Assembly (NCBI RefSeq): GCF_029989365.1
Contig: NZ_JAPRAQ010000016.1
Span: 62,001 to 126,000 of the forward strand
Direction: 5' to 3'
Length of the DNA: 64,000 bases
DNA from: Bradyrhizobium sp. Arg816
GTDB taxonomy: Bacteria; Pseudomonadota; Alphaproteobacteria; Rhizobiales; Xanthobacteraceae
The notes below the pieces were generated by a model. It was not told the DNA's origin, ran no database searches, and saw nothing but the letters and a program-made list of their open reading frames with translations. The first letter of the stretch is position 1. The number at the start of each line of letters is the position of its first letter. Below are positions 59,028 to 64,000 of the stretch, piece after piece. The position numbers and the translations under genes were made by a program.

Positions 59028-60161
59028 GTGACCATCCGCGCAGACCAACGCCCCACGACCCGCACCGATCTGGCTTGGGCAATTTCGGTCGGTGGCATCG
59101 GCGTCGTGCTGTTCACGGCGATGCTGGTCTTCACCTGGTATTTTGCGACCACGCTGCTGCTGATCTTCACCGGCATGCTGCTCGGCGTCGGCCTCAATGC
59201 GCTGACCAACGCGCTCGGCCGCCGCGTGCACCTGCCGCATCCGGTCCGGCTCGCGATCGTCTGCGTCGTGCTTGCGATGCTGCTTGCAAGCGTCGCCTAT
59301 CTCGGCGGCGCCACCATCGCCGAGCAGGCTTCGGTGCTGAGCAAGACCATCAAGTCGCAGATCGGCAACGTGAAGACCTTCCTGGACAGCCACGGGATCG
59401 ACACCAGCTTCTTCGATCTCGGCAACGCTGCGTCTGACGCCTCGACCAATCCGCCATCGGACTCGACACCCTCGCCAGCAGCGCCCCCGCGCGGTTCCTT
59501 GCCCGGCGCCGGCGCGCTGGCCTCCAGCGGTGGCGCGATCGTGAGCCAGACCTTCAAGCTGCTGCTCGGCACCATTCACGGCGTGGGAAACATCTTCATC
59601 GTGCTGTTCCTGGGGCTGTCCTTCGCCGCCCAGCCCAGGGTCTATCACGACGGCCTGTTGTTCCTCGCGCCGGCGAGGCATCGCACCCGCGTCACCCTGA
59701 TCATCGACCGGACAGCTGAGACGCTGGAACGCTGGCTGATCGCGCAGATCGTCGTGATGATTGCGGTTGGCATCGTGACCTGGATCGGGCTTGCCATCAT
59801 CGGCATCCCCGGCTCGTTCATCCTGGGGATTCAGGCGGGCCTGCTCGCCTTCATTCCGACCGTCGGCGCCATCATTGCCGGCGTCGTCGTGGTGCTCGCG
59901 AGCCTCGCCTCGGGCTGGATTCCGGCGCTGTCGGCCTTCCTCCTCTTCATGGGCGTGCACGCGATGGAGAGCTATGTGCTGACGCCGATCCTGCAGCGGC
60001 AGGCGCTCGACATCCCGCCGGCCACGCTGTTCGCGTTCCAGATCCTGCTGGGCGTCGTGTTCGGTATCTGGGGCCTGGCACTGGCGCTTCCACTGGTCGC
60101 CATCGCCAAGGTCATGATCGACCATTTCAAGACGTATGAGGCGCCGCCCCTGGCAGCATGA
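59028..60161 (+). CDS. AI-2E family permease with Pro/Ser-rich insert
   Basis: A 377-residue multi-pass protein. The AI-2E family core includes IFTGMLLGVGLNALTNAL, LETRWLIAQIVV-like ETLERWLIAQIVV and GIPGSFILGIQAGLLAFIPTVGA (the conserved Pro in FIPTVGA). Between helix 3 and the next, a Ser/Pro/Ala-rich stretch (NPPSDSTPSPAAPPRG) is inserted. A GTG start at 59028 is preceded by AAAGGA. Family members include sodium/proton antiporters; autoinducer transport is not implied. Its stop codon lies in a dispersed repeat. Confidence 0.83.
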   Translation: MTIRADQRPTTRTDLAWAISVGGIGVVLFTAMLVFTWYFATTLLLIFTGMLLGVGLNALTNALGRRVHLPHPVRLAIVCVVLAMLLASVAYLGGATIAEQASVLSKTIKSQIGNVKTFLDSHGIDTSFFDLGNAASDASTNPPSDSTPSPAAPPRGSLPGAGALASSGGAIVSQTFKLLLGTIHGVGNIFIVLFLGLSFAAQPRVYHDGLLFLAPARHRTRVTLIIDRTAETLERWLIAQIVVMIAVGIVTWIGLAIIGIPGSFILGIQAGLLAFIPTVGAIIAGVVVVLASLASGWIPALSAFLLFMGVHAMESYVLTPILQRQALDIPPATLFAFQILLGVVFGIWGLALALPLVAIAKVMIDHFKTYEAPPLAA

Positions 60162-60200
60162 TCCGGAAAAGTGCGCAGCGGTTTTCCGAAAAGATCATGC
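60156..60200. repeat. Dispersed palindrome GCATGATC...GATCATGC
   Basis: GCATGATCCGGAAAA is matched by TTTTCCGAAAAGATCATGC, giving a hairpin with a central GTGCGCAGCG. This family is widespread between genes of Rhizobiales. It supplies the TGA stop codon of the AI-2E gene. Confidence 0.75.
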
Positions 60201-60239
60201 TCAAACGACAAGAGGCGGCGTAAGGCGTCGTGCAACAGC

Positions 60240-60536
60240 TCAGGTCGTCAGCACGGTCTCGGTGTGCTCGACCTCCGGGGGCGAAGCAAAATACTGGCCG
60301 ACGAGGCCGCGCCATTCGGTGAAACTCTCCGAGCCGCGGAAATCGACGGTGTGGTTCTCCAGCGTCGCCCACTTCACCATCAGCCGGTAGCGCTGCGGCT
60401 TCTCGATCGACTTGTGCAGTTCGAAGCCATGAAAGCCCTTGGAACCGCCGAAGGCAGCCTTGGCCTTGGCGACAGCCGCCTCAAAGTCCTTCTCGCTGCC
60501 CGGCTTGACGTCGATTTGCGCGATCTCGGTGATCAT
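60240..60536 (-). CDS. Antibiotic biosynthesis monooxygenase (ABM) domain protein
   Basis: A 98-residue ferredoxin-like dimer protein. MITEIAQIDVKPGSEKDFEAAV and YRLMVKWATLENHTVDFRGS match the ABM family, whose members oxidise or degrade small quinone- or heme-like molecules. ATG 60536 follows GGTGGA. No partner enzyme is nearby, so the substrate is unknown. Confidence 0.85.
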   Translation of the reverse strand: MITEIAQIDVKPGSEKDFEAAVAKAKAAFGGSKGFHGFELHKSIEKPQRYRLMVKWATLENHTVDFRGSESFTEWRGLVGQYFASPPEVEHTETVLTT

Positions 60537-60635
60537 CGGTTTCCACCCTGTTTGTTTGATGGATGTGTCTAGCGTAGACCGCAACGAAGAAAAAGGCACC
60601 GAATCGGCGCCCTGACCGGTCAAAAATGCGTGCTC

Positions 60636-60872
60636 TCAGGCGAACAGCAGAGCGGTGCCTGCCACGATGAGCGCGCAACCGATGAACAGCGCGAGCGGCC
60701 AGTAGCTACGGCTTTGCGTGTAGCGCCCCTGGGCGCGGCGCTCGGTGATCAGCGCGCGCTCGTATTCATCCGCGGTGGAGAACACGCAGGCGAAGCCGCC
60801 GCGTGCCGAGGCCGCAGCGGCTTCGAGCGACATCAGGGCAGCCTGCGGGTTCTGTCGACGGATCGATTCCAT
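60636..60872 (-). CDS. 78-residue protein with C-terminal membrane helix
   Basis: The N-terminal two thirds are soluble (MESIRRQNPQAALMSLEAAA, FSTADEYERAL), and a single helix (WPLALFIGCALIVAGTALLFA) ends the protein, suggesting a tail-anchored membrane protein. No family recognised. The gap to the next upstream gene is about 70 bases. Confidence 0.6.
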   Translation of the reverse strand: MESIRRQNPQAALMSLEAAAASARGGFACVFSTADEYERALITERRAQGRYTQSRSYWPLALFIGCALIVAGTALLFA

Positions 60873-60942
60873 GACCGCAATGGTAGGGATCGAATGGTAA
60901 ACAGCGGATTACCGAAGGCGCCCCTTGAGGCCCCTCCTGGCT

Positions 60943-62163
60943 TCAGGCGGTGGCCGGACGCGCCTGCGGCGCACCGACCCGCGCCGCGCTCTGGCGGCGC
61001 CAGTTCTCCAGCGACAGCGGCAGCTCCTCCGCCGCCTCGACCCGGTTACGGCCACCGCGCTTGGCCTGGTAGAGCGCGGTGTCGGCCGAGGCCAGCAGCA
61101 CCTCGAGCTCGGTGCCGGCCGGACCGCCGGCGACGCCGATGCTGACGGTGGTGTCGACCGGGCCCTCATCGACGACGACGCCGGAGGTCTCGAACGCCTC
61201 GCGCACGCGCTCGGCAACCAGCACCCCCTCCTCCAGCGAACACGGCAGCAGCGCCGCGAACTCCTCGCCGCCGATGCGGCCCGACATGTCGGTCATGCGC
61301 AGGTTGCTGACGACGACGGTCGAGAACAGTTTCAGCATCTCGTCGCCGGCGGGATGGCCGAAGCGGTCGTTGATCGACTTGAAGTGGTCGATGTCGAAGA
61401 TCATCACGGTCACGGGACGGCCGGCCTTGGCTTCACGCTCGATCACGCGCCCGCAGGCTTCCGAGAAGCCGCGGCGGTTGAGCATGCCGGTCAGGGGATC
61501 GGTGGACGCGGCGGTCCGGTGCGCCGTCACCGTGCGCTCCGACACCAGCATGAAGATCACGAACACGGTGCCGACGGCATAGAGGATGAGCTCGACCGCA
61601 AACACCGTGACCCAGATGCTGCCGGAGAAGCCGGCATCGTTGGGTCGCAGGAAGCTGCCGAGCACGATCGGCAGCATCAGCACGCAGCCGTGCATCACCG
61701 GCACCACGAAGGCCGGCCAGCGCCGTTGCAGGCTCTTGCGCCGCTCGACCCAGAGCTCGCTGGCGGTCAATGCCGCATAGACCGAGACGATGCCAGCGCC
61801 GACGATCATGCGCAGCATGGACGCGGCGGGATCAAGCAGCGTCACGGCGGCGGCCCAGGCCAGCGCGCCGACGAGGAGACCCGGCCAGTTCGGCTTGCGG
61901 CCGTGGAAGACGCGCGCCGCATTCCACACCATGCCGCAGGCGACGAAGCCGACCGCGTTCAGCGCAAGGTAAAGATGCGGGCCGAGCTTGTCGCCGGCCG
62001 CGGTCCATAGCGCAACGGATGCTGCACCGAGGAGATACGCCGTGCCCCACCATTTCAGCGCGGGGCTGTTCTCCTGCGTGCCGAAAAACACCATCATGGC
62101 GCCGAGCAGTGCGGCAACCATGGTGGCGACCAAATAGAGCGTGATGCTATCGAGCGACATCAT
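60943..62163 (-). CDS. Diguanylate cyclase with membrane sensor region
   Basis: A 406-residue protein with about seven membrane helices over the first 200 residues and a C-terminal GGDEF domain. The active-site signature is GGEEF at 298-302. RxxD (RMTD) ends six residues before it, so a c-di-GMP inhibitory site is probably present. It makes c-di-GMP in response to an unidentified membrane or periplasmic signal. No phosphodiesterase lies next to it. Confidence 0.92.
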   Translation of the reverse strand: MMSLDSITLYLVATMVAALLGAMMVFFGTQENSPALKWWGTAYLLGAASVALWTAAGDKLGPHLYLALNAVGFVACGMVWNAARVFHGRKPNWPGLLVGALAWAAAVTLLDPAASMLRMIVGAGIVSVYAALTASELWVERRKSLQRRWPAFVVPVMHGCVLMLPIVLGSFLRPNDAGFSGSIWVTVFAVELILYAVGTVFVIFMLVSERTVTAHRTAASTDPLTGMLNRRGFSEACGRVIEREAKAGRPVTVMIFDIDHFKSINDRFGHPAGDEMLKLFSTVVVSNLRMTDMSGRIGGEEFAALLPCSLEEGVLVAERVREAFETSGVVVDEGPVDTTVSIGVAGGPAGTELEVLLASADTALYQAKRGGRNRVEAAEELPLSLENWRRQSAARVGAPQARPATA

Positions 62164-62321
62164 GTCGGCCCCCTTCTAGACATAGCAAGTTACGCGATCG
62201 GCCCAGCCGACTTGCGCGCCCTTCCAGATGCGACGCTATGTCCCGCGAGTTCCATTCAGGTTTTCATGCAGGGCCAAGTTTTCGGGAAACACGCCATCAA
62301 TTTGCATACAAACGAACAACA

Positions 62322-62349
62322 AAAAGGGCGCTGAAATCAGCGCCCTTTT
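62322..62349 (-). terminator. Rho-independent terminator of rpsI
   Basis: A 12-base perfect stem (AAAAGGGCGCTG / CAGCGCCCTTTT) with an AAAT loop is followed on the minus strand by TTTTTGTTG. It lies 44 bases beyond the rpsI stop. Confidence 0.9.
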
Positions 62350-62393
62350 GCATCTCATTGAAGCCGCTTTCGCGGCGAATGTGACCGAAGCGA

Positions 62394-62873
62394 TTAACGC
62401 TTCGAGAACTGGAAGGACCGGCGGGCCTTGGCCTTGCCGTACTTCTTACGCTCGACCACGCGGGAGTCGCGGGTGAGGAAGCCGCCCTTCTTGAGCACGG
62501 TACGCAGCTCCGGCTCGAAATAGGTGAGCGCCTTGGAGATGCCGTGACGGACGGCACCGGCCTGGCCGGACAGACCGCCGCCGGCAACCGTGCAGATCAC
62601 GTCGTACTGGCCGGAACGCGCGGCCACGGAGAACGGCTGCTCGATCATCATCCGCAGCACGGGACGGGCGAAATAGACCTCGACCTCGCGCGAATTGACC
62701 GTGACCTTGCCGGCGCCCGGCTTGATCCAGACACGGGCGACCGCGTCCTTGCGCTTGCCGGTGGCGTAGGCGCGGTTGAACTTGTCGACCTTCTTCTCGT
62801 GCTTGGGCGCGTCGGGCGCCGCCGCCGTCTTGAGCTGCGAGAGCTGGTCGAGCGACTGGATGGATTCGGCCAT
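62394..62873 (-). CDS. rpsI: 30S ribosomal protein S9
   Basis: A 159-residue S9. The family core shows YATGKRKDAVARVWIKPG and the C-terminal KKYGKAKARRSFQFSKR, whose terminal SKR contacts the P-site tRNA. The alphaproteobacterial N-terminal extension (residues 1-35) is normal. rplM ends one base before its start, so the two are one operon. Confidence 0.98.
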   Translation of the reverse strand: MAESIQSLDQLSQLKTAAAPDAPKHEKKVDKFNRAYATGKRKDAVARVWIKPGAGKVTVNSREVEVYFARPVLRMMIEQPFSVAARSGQYDVICTVAGGGLSGQAGAVRHGISKALTYFEPELRTVLKKGGFLTRDSRVVERKKYGKAKARRSFQFSKR

Positions 62874-62874
62874 G

Positions 62875-63339
62875 TTATGCGGCCCTCGTGTTCTTGCGGT
62901 TCAACTTGGCGATGTCGATCTTCTCGGGCGTCTGGGCCTCGTGCGGATGATCGGCGCCGCCATAGACGCGGAGGTTGCCCATCTGCACACGACCGAGCGG
63001 ACCACGCGGGATCATGCGCTCGACGGCCTTCTCGAGCACGCGCTCGGGATGCTTGCCCTCGAGGATCTGGCGCGCGGTGCGCTCCTTGACGTGGCCGACG
63101 TAACCGGTGTGCTTGTAGTAGGTCTTCTGCTCGCGCTTGCGACCGGTGAGGACCGCATGCTGCGCGTTGATGATGATGACGTTGTCGCCGCAATCAACGT
63201 GCGGGGTGTAGGTCGGGAGGTGCTTGCCGCGCAGGCGCATGGCGACGATGGTGGCGAGACGGCCGACGACCAGACCCTTGGCGTCGATCAGGACCCACTT
63301 CTTCGTCACCTCAGCCGGCTTTGCCGAAAAGGTTTTCAT
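62875..63339 (-). CDS. rplM: 50S ribosomal protein L13
   Basis: A 154-residue L13, matching the family length, starting MKTFSAKP. Motifs include VVGRLATIVAMRLRGK and VERMIPRGPLGR, the rRNA-binding region. A longer frame runs upstream from 63417 without family support. The pair rplM-rpsI has a clear promoter at 63396-63424. Confidence 0.98.
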   Translation of the reverse strand: MKTFSAKPAEVTKKWVLIDAKGLVVGRLATIVAMRLRGKHLPTYTPHVDCGDNVIIINAQHAVLTGRKREQKTYYKHTGYVGHVKERTARQILEGKHPERVLEKAVERMIPRGPLGRVQMGNLRVYGGADHPHEAQTPEKIDIAKLNRKNTRAA

Positions 63340-63395
63340 ATCGGAGTTTCCGTGGACGGGAGATATCGGCGCGAACACCGCACCGGACTGGCGGT

Positions 63396-63424
63396 TTTCT
63401 AGAGAAGAGACGCGCAACGGTCAA
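63396..63424 (-). promoter_or_regulatory. Sigma-70 promoter for rplM-rpsI
   Basis: On the minus strand TTGACC and TAGAAA are separated by 17 bases, 57 bases before the rplM ATG. An AT-rich stretch (63440-63480) lies upstream and could act as an UP element. Confidence 0.65.
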
Positions 63425-63496
63425 TGCCCCAGAGTGGGAATTAAAATAGCAAAATCAATATCTTAAAAATATGGTGCTATATTACCTGCCAAAAGA

Positions 63497-63925
63497 TCAA
63501 ACATTTGGAATGGAATAGGTGGAGGTGACATGGGCGATCGGATCGGGCGAGGTGCCGGACAGCAGCTTCACCTCGCCGACCGCCAGGCGCTTGCCGAGCT
63601 TGAGCAGCCGTGCCTCCGCCAGCACGTCCTGACCGGGCTGGCCCTTGCGCAGGAAGTTGATGTTGAGATTGGTGGTGACCGCGAGCCCGATCGGCCCGAT
63701 CGCGGACAGCAGCACCACGTACATCGCGAAATCGGCCAGTGCCATCAGCGTCGGGCCGGACACGGTTCCACCCGGCCGCAGCATCCTTTCGCTGTAGCGC
63801 TGGCGCAAAAGGCAGGTCTGGCCGTCGGCGCTCTCGATCGTGATGTCATCGCCACTGAAGGCCTGGGGAAACTCGTCACGCAGAAACTGCTCGACCTCCG
63901 CCACGCTCATTTTCGCTAACGCCAT
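63497..63925 (-). CDS. PaaI-type hotdog-fold thioesterase
   Basis: A 142-residue hotdog protein. The family motif region is RPGGTVSGPTLMALADFAMYVVL, and TNLNINFLRKGQPGQDVLAEA follows. The aspartate of ALAD is the usual catalytic residue. It probably hydrolyses an acyl-CoA thioester of unknown acyl group. ATG 63925 is preceded by AGGGTGAGG; ATG 63910 is an alternative. Confidence 0.86.
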   Translation of the reverse strand: MALAKMSVAEVEQFLRDEFPQAFSGDDITIESADGQTCLLRQRYSERMLRPGGTVSGPTLMALADFAMYVVLLSAIGPIGLAVTTNLNINFLRKGQPGQDVLAEARLLKLGKRLAVGEVKLLSGTSPDPIAHVTSTYSIPNV

Positions 63926-64000
63926 GCTTCGCCTCACCCTCGCTTCACGTCCCCTGTTACATTAAGTTATCTGCGTCATCCAATTGCAAGAATCCAACCG

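Overview
The window reads as a piece of a high-GC alphaproteobacterial chromosome, most likely Bradyrhizobium or a close relative. This rests on the complete 14-gene complex I operon followed by birA and rnj, the tig-clpP-clpX-lon order, the adjacent glnB-glnA pair, GTG and TTG starts, and several intergenic palindromes of the type that recur in Bradyrhizobium genomes. The genus is an inference from gene content and protein similarity; no database search was run.

Layout. Positions 1-19004 (minus strand) hold one long operon, nuoA-B-C-D-(fkbM)-E-(small membrane protein)-F-G-H-I-J-K-L-M-N, then birA, rnj, a methylmalonyl-CoA epimerase, a DUF1467 membrane protein and the start of another membrane-anchored protein. 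Two genes in it are not complex I subunits: an FkbM-type methyltransferase coupled to nuoD, and a 54-residue membrane protein between nuoE and nuoF. Positions 19253-22889 (minus) form an iron-uptake group: a TonB-dependent siderophore receptor, a PepSY reductase-like membrane protein and a small membrane gene broken by a frameshift. Positions 23065-26371 carry a MarR regulator divergent from a Rieske oxygenase and an MFS transporter. Positions 26514-28833 carry a small secreted or membrane peptide, tRNA-Asp, an HU-like protein and peptidase T. Positions 28899-29866 carry a membrane protein and a 24-residue hydrophobic microprotein. Positions 30500-37359 (plus) form a metal-efflux cassette: a His-rich small protein, CzcC, CzcB, CzcA and a His-rich CDF transporter.

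After a methyltransferase, tRNA-Val and a GFA protein comes the proteostasis block lon, clpX, clpP, tig (minus, 39764-46542), then tRNA-Leu and a Tat-exported multicopper-oxidase-like protein that has lost nearly all copper ligands. From 48413 come the NAD(P)HX repair enzyme, glnB (behind a sigma-54-type promoter) and glnA, a secreted asparaginase, slipin/NfeD, a tautomerase, a GlxA-type AraC regulator, a PuuD-type hydrolase, an AI-2E-family permease, a diguanylate cyclase, rplM-rpsI and a hotdog thioesterase.

Most of the window is core metabolism. No CRISPR array, insertion sequence, prophage or integrase was seen. The points most worth follow-up are the fkbM insertion in the nuo operon, the ligand-less multicopper oxidase, the His-rich loop in NuoL, the metal cassette with its His-rich leader gene, the frameshifted gene beside the siderophore receptor, and the 24-residue microprotein.
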